NCBI RefSeq assembly: GCF_016428905.1 | Contig: NZ_JAELTQ010000042.1 | Coordinates: forward strand, 1-35,069 | Direction of reading: 5' to 3' | Length of the DNA: 35,069 nt | Source: Dyella sp. ASV24 | GTDB lineage: Bacteria > Pseudomonadota > Gammaproteobacteria > Xanthomonadales > Rhodanobacteraceae | In this document: positions 8,751 through 17,230 of the stretch, one piece after another | How positions within the stretch are numbered: the first letter of the stretch is position 1 | Layout: every line of letters begins with the position of its first letter | Made by a program: the position numbers and the translations under genes | Notes under the pieces: generated by a model | What the model was told of the DNA's origin: nothing | Databases searched by the model: none | What the model saw: the letters and a program-made list of their open reading frames with translations, nothing else

Positions 8751-10514
8751 TTGCGTCGTTCTGGATCCACATGGACAGGCTTTGCCGTGCGCCTGCGCGC
8801 GCGCGTCTGGCCGTGGGTCGCGATGCTCCTGCTGGCGTGCACGTTTCCCGCGGTTGCGCACGCTGCCCAGCCCTGGTCCTTGTTCGGCCAGCCTCCGCTG
8901 GAACCGCCCGTCACGGCCTATCGCGCGTTTTCCGGCGACCTGCCCCCGCATGACTATGGCGAACTGCCCGCGTGGCTCGCCGCACGCCAACCATTGGACT
9001 CGGTCAGCATGCTCGGGGGCGATTATTGGTTGGTCGCACCGCTGCAAACATCGGATGACGCGCCCGACTGGGTCGTGACCTTTGGCAACACCTACTACCA
9101 GCGCGCCAGCTTGCTGATCCTTGGCGACGATGGCTCGCGCCAGCGGCAGGAAGCCGGACGCGGCATCGATACCAATTTCATGCTGCGCGGCACGGTGCCG
9201 GCAGCGCTCCGCGCGGGGCATCGCTATGCCGTGGTCATCCGCGTTTCCACACCCTTTTTCACCGCGCTCCCGCGCATCGACCTGCAAACGCGCGATGCCC
9301 ATCGCCGCCGCCTTACCAACGAATCCGCGTTGATGCTGATCGCGCTAGGTGTACTCGGCGGGCTAGGCCTGTTCATCCTGTTCGTCGGCCTGTGGACGCG
9401 CGTACTGAGCTACACGCTGTACGGCTGCCAGTCGCTGATCCTGATGGCCGGTTGGGCCTCGTTCTTCGGCCTGCCCGATGACTGGCTGGGCATCGGTAGC
9501 GGCACGCTGAATTTCACCGTGTGGTTTATCCTGGTGCCGCTGGTGCATGCGCCCTTCACCATCCGCTTTCTTGAGCTCAAGCGCCATGCGCCGCTTGCCG
9601 CGCGCATCGGCTATGGCATTGCCATCGCCTGCGCACCGGCCGTCCCGATGGCCTTTCTGATGCCGTCACTGGCGTTCCTGATCGCCACCATCGCAGTGAC
9701 TTCCGTGGTGCTGTTCTCCACTTGCGTAAGCATCTGGGCATTGCTCAGCGGTGTCCGTCAGGCGCGCTTTTTCGTGCTCGCCTATGTCTGCGTACTCATT
9801 CCGGGCGCGATTATTCTGCCGGTCAATTTCGGCCTGATGCCCAGCCCGGTAGACAACGCCGACCTGCTCACCCTGATGGGGAACAGCGCCGAGGCCATGC
9901 TGCTGGCCTTTGCGCTCGCCGATCACATGAAGCTGGTGCAGGCGGCACGCGAACGATTCCGCCAGGGCATGCTCGACGCCATTGCGCGCGCATCCACCGA
10001 CACGTTGACCGGTCTCGGCAACCGCCTTGCCTTCAACATGAAGATCGAAGAAATCACCCGCCACCAGCACGCGCCGGCTCCCATCATGGAAGGCGCGTGG
10101 CAGATCGCCATCATTGACCTCGATGGCCTCAAGCAGATCAACGACAACGAAGGCCACGAACGCGGCGATGCGTTGCTGCAAGCGGCAGGCCGCGGCCTGA
10201 GCAGGCTGCCCTGCCAAGGCCATGCGTATCGCCTCGGCGGCGACGAATTCGCGGTGATCGCCTTCGGTGACGAACTGAGCCTGCACCGACTCACGCGGGC
10301 CCTGGCGAAACTCGACCAGCAACTACATGCCTACGGTTTCCAGGGGGCAGGCCTGAGCTTCGGTGTATGCGGCGCACCCATCGGGCAGACGCCGGACAGC
10401 AGCGATTTCGCCGAACTCGTGCGCGAAGCGGATCGCATCATGTACGAGCACAAATCACGTCGCCGCAGGCCACCCGCCAGCGACCGCGAAACGCAGGTGG
10501 AAACAGAGACCTGA
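8751..10514 (+). CDS. Membrane-bound GGDEF diguanylate cyclase with 7TMR-DISM-like sensor
   Basis: A 587-residue inner-membrane protein. A signal segment at about residues 20-37 is followed by a periplasmic domain (about 40-190) of the 7TMR-DISM extracellular type, seven or so hydrophobic segments (about 190-400), a short coiled linker and a GGDEF domain. DTLTGLGNR begins near residue 417 and intact GGDEF is at 496-500, so it should make cyclic di-GMP from GTP. The inhibitory RxxD site expected five residues before GGDEF is absent (PCQG there), so product inhibition is probably lost. The start is TTG 8751 with AGGGGA five bases upstream; there is no closer ATG before the signal segment. The ligand is unknown. 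Confidence 0.9.
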   Translation: MRRSGSTWTGFAVRLRARVWPWVAMLLLACTFPAVAHAAQPWSLFGQPPLEPPVTAYRAFSGDLPPHDYGELPAWLAARQPLDSVSMLGGDYWLVAPLQTSDDAPDWVVTFGNTYYQRASLLILGDDGSRQRQEAGRGIDTNFMLRGTVPAALRAGHRYAVVIRVSTPFFTALPRIDLQTRDAHRRRLTNESALMLIALGVLGGLGLFILFVGLWTRVLSYTLYGCQSLILMAGWASFFGLPDDWLGIGSGTLNFTVWFILVPLVHAPFTIRFLELKRHAPLAARIGYGIAIACAPAVPMAFLMPSLAFLIATIAVTSVVLFSTCVSIWALLSGVRQARFFVLAYVCVLIPGAIILPVNFGLMPSPVDNADLLTLMGNSAEAMLLAFALADHMKLVQAARERFRQGMLDAIARASTDTLTGLGNRLAFNMKIEEITRHQHAPAPIMEGAWQIAIIDLDGLKQINDNEGHERGDALLQAAGRGLSRLPCQGHAYRLGGDEFAVIAFGDELSLHRLTRALAKLDQQLHAYGFQGAGLSFGVCGAPIGQTPDSSDFAELVREADRIMYEHKSRRRRPPASDRETQVETET

Positions 10515-10536
10515 CGACGCGAAGGTAGTCAGGTCT
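10507..10536. terminator. Hairpin between converging genes
   Basis: AGACCTGAC (10507-10515) pairs perfectly with GTCAGGTCT (10528-10536) around a 12-base loop. It overlaps the cyclase stop codon and faces the flavoprotein gene. There is no good T-tract, so termination is possible but unproven. Confidence 0.45.
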
Positions 10537-10547
10537 TCCGCCTCGTT

Positions 10548-12686
10548 TTACCAGCCGTGTTCGCCTGGAATCGACACGGGCCAACCGCTGATGGCACGAC
10601 TGGCCTGCATGCCGCCCATGACAGCCGCTTCCACGCAGCCCGCATCCAGCCCTGTCTTCAGCCAATCGCCGGCGAGGAACAGATTGGCGAAGCCGCTTTC
10701 ATCCGCGTGCAAGCGAAACGCCGTCGTTCCCACCAGTGACTGCACGTAGCGCTCCGACGGATCGACATTCGCGCGCCAGTACTGGCTATCGAAGCGTACG
10801 GCGCCCTCGCCTCCCTCGGCATCGACCAGCCACGTCCAATCGAAACCCTGCACGCCGACATTCGTCCACAGCACGCTGATGTCCTGGTTGAGCTGCTGGA
10901 TCGCTGATGCCTTCACCAGGCCGGCGCAACGCGCGGGAAAATCGTGATCGCTGCTCGGCGGATAGTCGCTCACCGCGAAGGCGTTGCAGAAGTACGAGAC
11001 ATTGAGCGGCTCCTCGCCCGGCGGCCACGTTTCCCGGCATAGCAATTGATCCATCGATGCCCACGTATCGAACGGCTCGGTGAAGCCCGATAGCACAGGC
11101 TCTTCGCCATCCGCCACAGCGCAGGTCCAGCCCATGTCCCGCAGGCTACGATGAGTCCATACCTGATACGCCTGCGTGGCCACCGCCGCCACATGATCGC
11201 TGCACCGAAGCAACGAGGCGCTGCGCTCAAGCAGCGCGGGCGCCACCACAGGCAGGCTGGCGACCGAAAGGCCGAACACGATGTCATCGAAGTCCACGCC
11301 TCGAATCAAGGTCTTCAGCGGCAGCGGACGATGGAAAAGCGCCTCGTAGCGCTGCGGCCAATCCGACCAGTGGCATTCCAGGTTGACGTGATACTGCCTG
11401 AGCGCATCAGCCTGCTCGGGGTCCAACTGCTCGTAACGCGGTTCGGAAGGCCAACAGGGCAATCCCTTGACGTCCCTGAGTGGCTCATAGACCGTGTGGT
11501 CATTACGTAGAGCCACCTGCTCCTGCAACACCATCTCCTGCACCGCGGTGCCACTTTCATCCGGACGCAGCGCAAGCAACTTGTGAAAGTAGTGAAAACG
11601 CACGCCACGCCGTTCCAGCAACTCGTGCAGTGGTGCGAACACGACATCACCCATGCCTGCCTGCATCTTGTACATGATGGCGCCACGGTAGCCGAGGCCC
11701 ACCTTCAGCATGCCGCGCAACATGGTGCCCGCCTCAATCTCCGGCTTTGACGGATCGCCATCGCGATAGGCAAAAACCAGATCATAGAAGCCACGCACGG
11801 GGGCGCTGTATACGCTGGGCGTTTGCGCGCCATGCAACGTCAGCCAGGCACAGAAATCGATGTGGTTGATGGCTTCGAAGCCTTTACCCAGAACGTCGTC
11901 GGCAATCATGCCAATGGCAGCAGCGAGCGCGAGATCCATACACAAATAAAGGCGTCGCACGTCATCAGGCCATAATCCAGCCGCCTGCAACCACGCACCG
12001 ATGTCATGCAGCGCTATTTGCAACCGTTGTAACAACGACAGCACCGTCAGCGCTGGGCTGTCGAGGCCCGCAAGCGCGCCGGTGTGTGCGACATCACGAG
12101 CCCGCGCAAGGATCGTGGAGGCATCAGATAGCGCGTTCGCCGAGACACCAATCGCAATGGCCTGCGACTCGACGTTATCCACGACCAGCGGTTTGGCTGC
12201 GGTGGCGTTCCACACGCCAGCCCAATCGCTTAGCTGGTCCAGCAGGCTCCCCAGCGCGGAAGAGACATTCGCCTCACCGCGCGGCGTGCCGGGCTCGCCC
12301 GGCATCAGCGGCGTGAGGATGGACCATACACGCCATGCATCGTCGATGGCTTCCGTCAGGCATACCAACCGGTGCTTCTTGAAGGCTTCGTCCCACGTGC
12401 GCAACGGGCTGCCCACCGGCCGATCGAGCTTGGTGTAGGCCTCGCGCATCAATTGGAAAGCGTTGTCGTAGAAACCGAACCAGATGTGCAGCCCGTGTTC
12501 CTCGATGCGCTCGGCGATGTCCGCATTGCGGCCGCTTGCGCCTTTGCCACCGAGTCGCCAGCCCATCTGGTAGATATCGATCTGGTAATCGTTCTGCCAA
12601 CCGTCACGGTTGGTCAGCCAGAACGCGGCGGTCATCGCGCCGACGCCACCACCGAGAATGGCGATACGACGTGGTTGCGTGGACAT
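10548..12686 (-). CDS. Large FAD/NAD(P)-binding oxidoreductase, phytoene-desaturase/amine-oxidase-like
   Basis: A 712-residue protein with an N-terminal Rossmann dinucleotide motif (LGGGVGA, 11-17), then YQMGWRLGGKGASG, the GG-doublet motif of the flavin amine oxidase / carotenoid desaturase superfamily. A C-terminal FAD motif starts at AGDWLKTG (672-679). It resembles uncharacterised NAD-binding proteins related to phytoene desaturases and hydroxysqualene dehydroxylase, but is about 250 residues longer than the typical desaturase, the extra length lying mid-protein. No signal peptide or membrane segment is evident. Its ATG overlaps the stop of the upstream decarboxylase-like gene by one base, with GGAGG seven bases before it, so the two are co-translated. 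No carotenoid or hopanoid genes are nearby; substrate and reaction are unknown. Confidence 0.8.
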   Translation of the reverse strand: MSTQPRRIAILGGGVGAMTAAFWLTNRDGWQNDYQIDIYQMGWRLGGKGASGRNADIAERIEEHGLHIWFGFYDNAFQLMREAYTKLDRPVGSPLRTWDEAFKKHRLVCLTEAIDDAWRVWSILTPLMPGEPGTPRGEANVSSALGSLLDQLSDWAGVWNATAAKPLVVDNVESQAIAIGVSANALSDASTILARARDVAHTGALAGLDSPALTVLSLLQRLQIALHDIGAWLQAAGLWPDDVRRLYLCMDLALAAAIGMIADDVLGKGFEAINHIDFCAWLTLHGAQTPSVYSAPVRGFYDLVFAYRDGDPSKPEIEAGTMLRGMLKVGLGYRGAIMYKMQAGMGDVVFAPLHELLERRGVRFHYFHKLLALRPDESGTAVQEMVLQEQVALRNDHTVYEPLRDVKGLPCWPSEPRYEQLDPEQADALRQYHVNLECHWSDWPQRYEALFHRPLPLKTLIRGVDFDDIVFGLSVASLPVVAPALLERSASLLRCSDHVAAVATQAYQVWTHRSLRDMGWTCAVADGEEPVLSGFTEPFDTWASMDQLLCRETWPPGEEPLNVSYFCNAFAVSDYPPSSDHDFPARCAGLVKASAIQQLNQDISVLWTNVGVQGFDWTWLVDAEGGEGAVRFDSQYWRANVDPSERYVQSLVGTTAFRLHADESGFANLFLAGDWLKTGLDAGCVEAAVMGGMQASRAISGWPVSIPGEHGW

Positions 12687-13666
12687 CAGCGCGCCTCCGT
12701 TCCCTGGATGTTATTCACTAGCTCCACACCGGGCTCGACATGGAAATCGAAATCGATCCGGTAACCAAACCAGGCCTTCTGTGCGCCCAGCGACCAGCCC
12801 AGCGTCTGCGCGAGCGGGAAGCTGGCGAAGTCATGCAGGTTGAGGCTGTAGTCGTGGCCCAGCAGCCATAGGCCATGGATCGAGTCCACCTGCGCATTGG
12901 CCGACACGATGGCCTGATAGACCGCCCGCTGACCCGCTGCATCGGGGAATTGCTTCAGGAAGATCTGCGGCATCGCCGGAAACTGCATGAACCATTGATT
13001 GAACGATTCACGCCACGAGGATTCGCCGCACCAGAAATCCGGTGCTTGATGAAGGCCTTCCAGCAGGTCGCATCGCCAGCCCTGCACATCACCGACAGGG
13101 CGTCCGCTACCAAGCAGCGCCTCGCCCGTCACTTCCAGCAGAGGATGCGCACTCAATTCGCTCTCAGGTGCATACGGCTGAAAGCCCCTGGCGGCCAGCG
13201 TGAACGCGAGTGGCGGCTCATTCGGCCCGGGCATGGTGTAGCTGCACAGGTACTTCGGATAACCGAATACCTCGCGCCCCACGATCAAGGCCATGCAGTC
13301 ATCGACCCAGATATGCAGCGGATAGGCATAGAACGAGGGCAACGTCTGCCCCGGCGGAAAGCCCGCCACCAATACCCAGGCCACGATATCGACTTCACGC
13401 CCCCATCCCTTGGCGCGATCATCTGGCCACAGGCTGTAGGCGCGCGCGATATCCGTAAAGGTCATCAGTACATAAGGCGACACCACGAAGAACGGCATCT
13501 GTCCACCACTGCCTGCATTGAGCGTGGCGTCGACACTGGCTTGCAGGGCATGGGCATTGCCCGGCACCCAGAACCCGTACATACGGGCCTGTGTGAGCGC
13601 CAGCGGCGGATGCATCAACGGTGAACCTGGCGGATACAGGAACGGCGGATACGACGGTGCTGCCAT
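12686..13666 (-). CDS. Acetoacetate decarboxylase-fold family protein
   Basis: A 326-residue protein whose central segment GREVFGYPKY (130-139) matches the core motif of acetoacetate decarboxylase. K138 aligns with the Schiff-base lysine. The adjacent second lysine that lowers its pKa in the clostridial enzyme is tyrosine here (Y139). It is also longer than the roughly 245-residue classical enzyme. The fold call is fairly firm, but decarboxylation of acetoacetate is not; relatives with this fold catalyse aldol/dehydration chemistry. Start ATG 13666 has GGGGGGA just upstream; an ATG/GTG further out at 13699 lacks one. It forms an operon with the flavoprotein gene by a one-base stop/start overlap. 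Confidence 0.72.
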   Translation of the reverse strand: MAAPSYPPFLYPPGSPLMHPPLALTQARMYGFWVPGNAHALQASVDATLNAGSGGQMPFFVVSPYVLMTFTDIARAYSLWPDDRAKGWGREVDIVAWVLVAGFPPGQTLPSFYAYPLHIWVDDCMALIVGREVFGYPKYLCSYTMPGPNEPPLAFTLAARGFQPYAPESELSAHPLLEVTGEALLGSGRPVGDVQGWRCDLLEGLHQAPDFWCGESSWRESFNQWFMQFPAMPQIFLKQFPDAAGQRAVYQAIVSANAQVDSIHGLWLLGHDYSLNLHDFASFPLAQTLGWSLGAQKAWFGYRIDFDFHVEPGVELVNNIQGTEAR

Positions 13667-13775
13667 GCGGATTCCCCCCGGAAACGTGAGCAAGACCATA
13701 CGCTCGCATGATGACCGCTTCTTGTCGATCCGCCGCTCGGCTTAGCGTCGCCGTATAAAACGTTGCGAGCCGCTC

Positions 13776-14393
13776 TTATCCCAGAGGCTGACGGAGTAAC
13801 ACCACCGCCAGCGTCAGCATGAACACTGCTATCGCCACATCGAATACTCGCCACGCCAACGGACTACGGAACACTGGCAGCAGCAGGCGCGCGCCATAGC
13901 CCAACGATAAGAACCACGCCACGCTCGCCGTGGATGCACCCGCTGCAAAGATCCAGCGTGCATCGCCTTCGTAATGGGTGGATAGACTGCCAAGCAACAC
14001 CACGGTATCCAGATACACGTGCGGGTTGAGCAAGGTGAAAGCGAGACAGGCGACAACCACGCGGCCACGACTGAGCATGCCGTCGCCTGCGGGCTGCAAC
14101 CCGCTCTCGCCCTGCCATGCGCGACGCAGCGCCAGCAGGCCATACGTTGCCAGGAAGGCCGCGCCGGCATAGCGCAGCCATTGCATCAAGCCCGGTTGCT
14201 CTTTCACCGCCAGCCCCATACCGGCGACGCCCAGCAGGATCAGGCCGACGTCCGCAAGAATGCACACGGCAACCACCGATCCAATGTAATGCCGCTGCAA
14301 GCCTTGCCGCAGCACGAACGCATTCTGCGCGCCAATCGCGATGATCAGGCCCGCTCCGGCGACGAGGCCGGCCAGGTAAGGTGTGAAATCCAT
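13776..14393 (-). CDS. LysE/ArgO-family amino acid exporter
   Basis: A 205-residue inner-membrane protein with about six hydrophobic segments. It carries the family's N-terminal motif GAQNAFVLRQGL and the NPHVYLDTVVLLGS segment typical of lysine/arginine exporters. It should export basic amino acids when they accumulate. ATG 14393 has GAGG seven bases upstream. It is transcribed divergently from an ArgP/LysG-type regulator, the classical arrangement for LysE/ArgO. Lysine versus arginine specificity cannot be told from sequence. Confidence 0.9.
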   Translation of the reverse strand: MDFTPYLAGLVAGAGLIIAIGAQNAFVLRQGLQRHYIGSVVAVCILADVGLILLGVAGMGLAVKEQPGLMQWLRYAGAAFLATYGLLALRRAWQGESGLQPAGDGMLSRGRVVVACLAFTLLNPHVYLDTVVLLGSLSTHYEGDARWIFAAGASTASVAWFLSLGYGARLLLPVFRSPLAWRVFDVAIAVFMLTLAVVLLRQPLG

Positions 14394-14456
14394 GGGATAA
14401 CCTCGAAAAAGACGTCTACTCTGGCGTGGACGTCCCATTCAGTAAAACTAATTATC

Positions 14457-14471
14457 CTAAAGATGGTTTAG
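14457..14471. promoter_or_regulatory. Candidate ArgP/LysR operator
   Basis: CTAAAGATGGTTTAG is a perfect 5-base inverted repeat with a 5-base spacer, lying in the AT-rich patch between the exporter and its LysR regulator. It has the dyad shape of a LysR-type site. The intergenic region 14394-14512 holds no other obvious motif. Confidence 0.45.
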
Positions 14472-14512
14472 CTCTACTAATGTTCCGCGCGCCAGCGCGG
14501 AGGGAGACACCG

Positions 14513-15406
14513 ATGAGCCTGCTCAATCCCCAGCTCGCCGCCTTCGCCGCCGTGCTCGACGAAGGCAGCTTCGACGGCGCGGCACAGCGCCTCTCGCTGA
14601 CGCCCTCGGCGATCTCCCAGCGCATCAAGGCGCTCGAAGATCGCCTCGGCCAGATTCTCATCCTCCGCCGCTCGCCCTGCGAGGCCACCGAGGCTGGCGA
14701 ACGCTTGCTGCGCAGCGTGCAACAGATGCGGCTGCTCGAGGCAGAAACCTTGAACGACTTTCACGTCGACCCGATCAACAGTGGCCCCACCACCGTCGCC
14801 ATCGGCGTCAATGCCGATTCACTGGCCACCTGGTTTCTTGCTGCGCTGGCCCAACTCCACGATAACCACCAGTTGCTGTTCGACATACGCGTGGAAGACC
14901 AAGACCATTCCAGCAACTTTCTACGCGACGGCTCTGTGCTCGGCGCCATCACCGCCGAATCGAAAGCCGTGCAAGGCTGCGTCGTGAAGAAGCTCGGCGT
15001 GATGCGCTACCTGCCCGTTGCCTCACCCGCTTTCGTCGCGCGCTATTTCGCTGATGGCGTGAATGCCGCCTCTCTCGGCGAAGCACCCATGCTGGTCTTC
15101 AACCGCAAAGACGCCCTGCAATGGCGCTTCATGCACAGCATCACGCGCTCGAAGCTTGCCCCACCCACGCATTACGTGCCCTCCTCCACAGCCTTCGTGG
15201 AGGGCGCGGAGCTGGGGCTCGGCTGGGCGATGGCGCCCGAGTCGATGCTGGAGAGGAACATCGCTGCCGGCACGCTCAAGGCCATCGCCCCGAAGCGATG
15301 GCTCGACGTGCCGCTGTATTGGCAGCATTGGTCGATTCGCTCACACACGCTGGCCTTGGTCACCAAGGCACTGATGAACGCAGCGCATAGGGGGTTGCGC
15401 CCATAG
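14513..15406 (+). CDS. argP: LysR-family regulator, ArgP (IciA/LysG) type
   Basis: A 297-residue LysR-type transcription factor. The N-terminal winged helix-turn-helix covers about residues 4-62 (LAAFAAVLDEGSFDGAAQRLSLTPSA), followed by the linker helix and a two-lobed effector domain. It aligns in style with ArgP/LysG, which activates the neighbouring exporter in response to lysine or arginine. The ATG has GGAGGGAG upstream; the open frame extends to 14426 through the promoter, which I reject. Divergent placement from the LysE/ArgO gene supports the assignment. The specific name argP is inferred. Confidence 0.85.
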   Translation: MSLLNPQLAAFAAVLDEGSFDGAAQRLSLTPSAISQRIKALEDRLGQILILRRSPCEATEAGERLLRSVQQMRLLEAETLNDFHVDPINSGPTTVAIGVNADSLATWFLAALAQLHDNHQLLFDIRVEDQDHSSNFLRDGSVLGAITAESKAVQGCVVKKLGVMRYLPVASPAFVARYFADGVNAASLGEAPMLVFNRKDALQWRFMHSITRSKLAPPTHYVPSSTAFVEGAELGLGWAMAPESMLERNIAAGTLKAIAPKRWLDVPLYWQHWSIRSHTLALVTKALMNAAHRGLRP

Positions 15407-15550
15407 TTCTACGCCATCGATGGCGGGCATGAGCCCCTTCAAACAAAGGCGTGCCCTATGATGCAAGCCGGATAGCCCCGCACACGTGCGGGCACCAAGG
15501 ACACCGCCAGCAGCATGGCCAGGCGGACACGACATACTCCAGGAAGGAAC
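15407..15550 (+). other. Intergenic region with two short palindromes
   Basis: CGCCATCGATGGCG at 15412-15425 is a perfect 14-base palindrome just after the argP stop, and CCCGCACACGTGCGGG at 15477-15492 is a compact hairpin. Neither has a T-tract. Function unknown. Confidence 0.3.
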
Positions 15551-16279
15551 ATGAAATCACCCACCTCCATTCGTTCGACTCGAAAGCGCCACCTCACCCC
15601 GATGACTTGTTTCGGGCTTGGACTCCTCGCGCTCATGGGTTGCTCCCATGCCCGGGCCGACGACGCCACCCTATGCGGAGGCGATGCACGACTTAAGTCG
15701 CTGGAAGGGCGCTGGGCGCTCGCCTCGTTCAAGGATGCCCTGGTCAAACTTCGATCCTGGGATGCCGCCATGCGCAGCGTGTCCTCAAGCGCCAGCATCA
15801 GCGCGGTGACTATTGAAGGCACGCGTATCGGGTTCAATTACTCATGGCACGAAGGGAACGTCGACCCGAACTATTGCGTCCGCACGTCGGGAGGCAAGCT
15901 GTGGGCCAGAACCGACGCGTCCGCAACATGGGATGGACCCTACGTTCTGCTCGGACCTTCGGCAGGCGACGAAGCAAGTTTGTATCTCAAGGAGTATTTC
16001 GTGGGCTGCTTCACCAGCGAACAGCACGAACGCTGGTGTCTGGCTCCCTCGGGTATCTCCATCGACGGCAAGAAGATCCCTGCTGCCCTGCAGATGGATC
16101 TCTCGGAAGGCCCCTCCTACGGAACCAGCTTCCAGGTTGATGGGCAGACACCGCCTTTCCTGGTCTTCGTGCCGCGCACGAATGGTTGGGCGGTTTACAA
16201 GGACGACTGGGAAACGACCGAGGGTCACGTGCCGGTGGATCCGACAAAAGACAAGCCTTGGCGAACACTCACACGTTAG
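15551..16279 (+). CDS. Hypothetical secreted protein or lipoprotein
   Basis: A 242-residue protein I do not recognise. It has a basic N-terminus, a hydrophobic segment and LALMGC, a possible lipobox, followed shortly by SHARAD, a possible signal peptidase I site, so it is exported either as lipoprotein or as free periplasmic protein. The mature part is rich in Trp, Gly and Ser, with a pair of cysteines in GCFTSEQHERWC. No catalytic motif is obvious. ATG 15551 has AGGAAGG directly upstream; the frame is open to 15515. The gene seems monocistronic and ends 32 bases before a bidirectional terminator. Confidence 0.75.
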   Translation: MKSPTSIRSTRKRHLTPMTCFGLGLLALMGCSHARADDATLCGGDARLKSLEGRWALASFKDALVKLRSWDAAMRSVSSSASISAVTIEGTRIGFNYSWHEGNVDPNYCVRTSGGKLWARTDASATWDGPYVLLGPSAGDEASLYLKEYFVGCFTSEQHERWCLAPSGISIDGKKIPAALQMDLSEGPSYGTSFQVDGQTPPFLVFVPRTNGWAVYKDDWETTEGHVPVDPTKDKPWRTLTR

Positions 16280-16310
16280 CAGGATGCTGCACAGCGACCT
16301 GTTGGACGAA

Positions 16311-16338
16311 AAAAGGGCCGCATCGCTGCGGCCCTTTT
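16311..16338. terminator. Bidirectional terminator (copy of the sucD terminator)
   Basis: AAAAGGGCCGCA and its complement form a 12-base perfect stem with loop TCGC, with A/T tracts on both sides. It serves the plus-strand secreted-protein gene and the minus-strand gene at 16427. Stem and loop are the same as in the sucD terminator at 17397-17426. Confidence 0.9.
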
Positions 16339-16364
16339 CATATCTCTAGTGAGAACCCGATCTA

Positions 16365-16415
16365 CTACTTCATCAGACCGGCGAGGGTCTTGCTGAGATC
16401 GGTCGGGAACTTCAC
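16365..16415 (-). pseudogene. sucD 3'-end remnant
   Basis: Read on the minus strand this encodes [16 protein letters not shown] and then TAG, against [17 protein letters not shown] and TAA at the true sucD end. The penultimate codon AAG has become TAG and the old stop TAA is TAG, while most changes elsewhere are few. The rest of sucD is absent. It lies directly downstream of the stop of the secreted-protein gene at 16427 and is not itself expressed from a start codon. Confidence 0.85.
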
Positions 16416-16426
16416 AGCCAATGACC

Positions 16427-17230
16427 TTATCGGTCGACACCAAAGTCGAACAGCTGCCCCATGTAGACGCCGTACTCACCGGGCTTCAGATCTTTGGTCG
16501 GCGTCAGTTTCCACTGGTTGCCGCCGTTACCGACCGCCACCGCGTCGTAGCTGATCTGGTTGTCCTTGTCCGGCGCGCCCACGTTCTTCATGCCGCCGAA
16601 GAAGCGGGAGTTACCCAGCTTCAGGGAGCGATCCTGATCGCCGCTGTCGATCTCGAGCGACACGATGTAGAAGTGGCCCTTCGGCTGATCACTCGAATTG
16701 ACGATGAACGACGGCCGCGTGTCGTGCGTGCGCACCGTGGACGCAACGCCCGGGAAGTTGGAATGCTCCAGCACGGTGACAAACGCATTCGTCGTGCTGA
16801 TGGTGCCGGAGATGCCACGCAGGTGCACCGTGTTTCCATCCGCCGTGACCATCTGGACATCGTTGGGATTTCCCCCCATGGGGCCCATAGCGCCCATGGG
16901 TGCAGCACCCGAACCCGCAGCGCCACCCTGGGAGCGTTTCAGCATCTCAGAAATGACATCTTGCGAAACGCCTGCACTCTTCAAGCTCACGAGATCGTCG
17001 ACCTCGAGCTTGAAGTTGACTGCAGATGCACCGTCGATCTTCGCCTTGATCACTTCCGAGCCGAAGCCCAGTTTCGCCAGCTTGACGACATCGGCGTTGG
17101 TCATCGCGGCGGGTGCGGCAGCGTCGGCGCCCGAGGCGAAAGCCGTGGAAGTGGTCAGTGACAGCAGCGGCGCGGCACTCAACGCGAGCACGAGCGCGGT
17201 AACGGCAATCCTTGCGGAACGTAACTTCAT
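16427..17230 (-). CDS. Secreted protein of unknown function
   Basis: A 267-residue protein with a clear signal peptide (basic start, hydrophobic stretch to about residue 26, then AFASGADA). A short helical domain follows (MTNADVVKLAKLGFGSEVIKAKI), a motif seen in many secreted proteins of unknown role, then a Gly/Ala/Met/Pro-rich linker (about 100-122) and a beta-rich C-terminal domain ending in GEYGVYMGQLFDFG. ATG 17230 has AGGGAGAAGGA just upstream. The gene sits between two direct copies of the sucD 3' end and terminator, so it has been inserted into, or duplicated within, the sucD downstream region. It is probably transcribed alone. Confidence 0.8.
   Translation of the reverse strand: MKLRSARIAVTALVLALSAAPLLSLTTSTAFASGADAAAPAAMTNADVVKLAKLGFGSEVIKAKIDGASAVNFKLEVDDLVSLKSAGVSQDVISEMLKRSQGGAAGSGAAPMGAMGPMGGNPNDVQMVTADGNTVHLRGISGTISTTNAFVTVLEHSNFPGVASTVRTHDTRPSFIVNSSDQPKGHFYIVSLEIDSGDQDRSLKLGNSRFFGGMKNVGAPDKDNQISYDAVAVGNGGNQWKLTPTKDLKPGEYGVYMGQLFDFGVDR

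Larger units (their letters stand above)
16309..16418 (-). repeat. Direct repeat copy A (partner 17394-17506)
   Basis: About 110 bases matching 17394-17506 with roughly 14 differences by eye. The repeat covers the terminator hairpin, the spacer and the last 17 codons of sucD. Copies are in the same orientation and bracket the gene at 16427-17230. Confidence 0.88.

Noticed and set aside
8609-8914. N-terminal extension of nadE
   Set aside because: Unconserved and would overlap the start of the divergent cyclase gene; conserved sequence begins right at ATG 8608.
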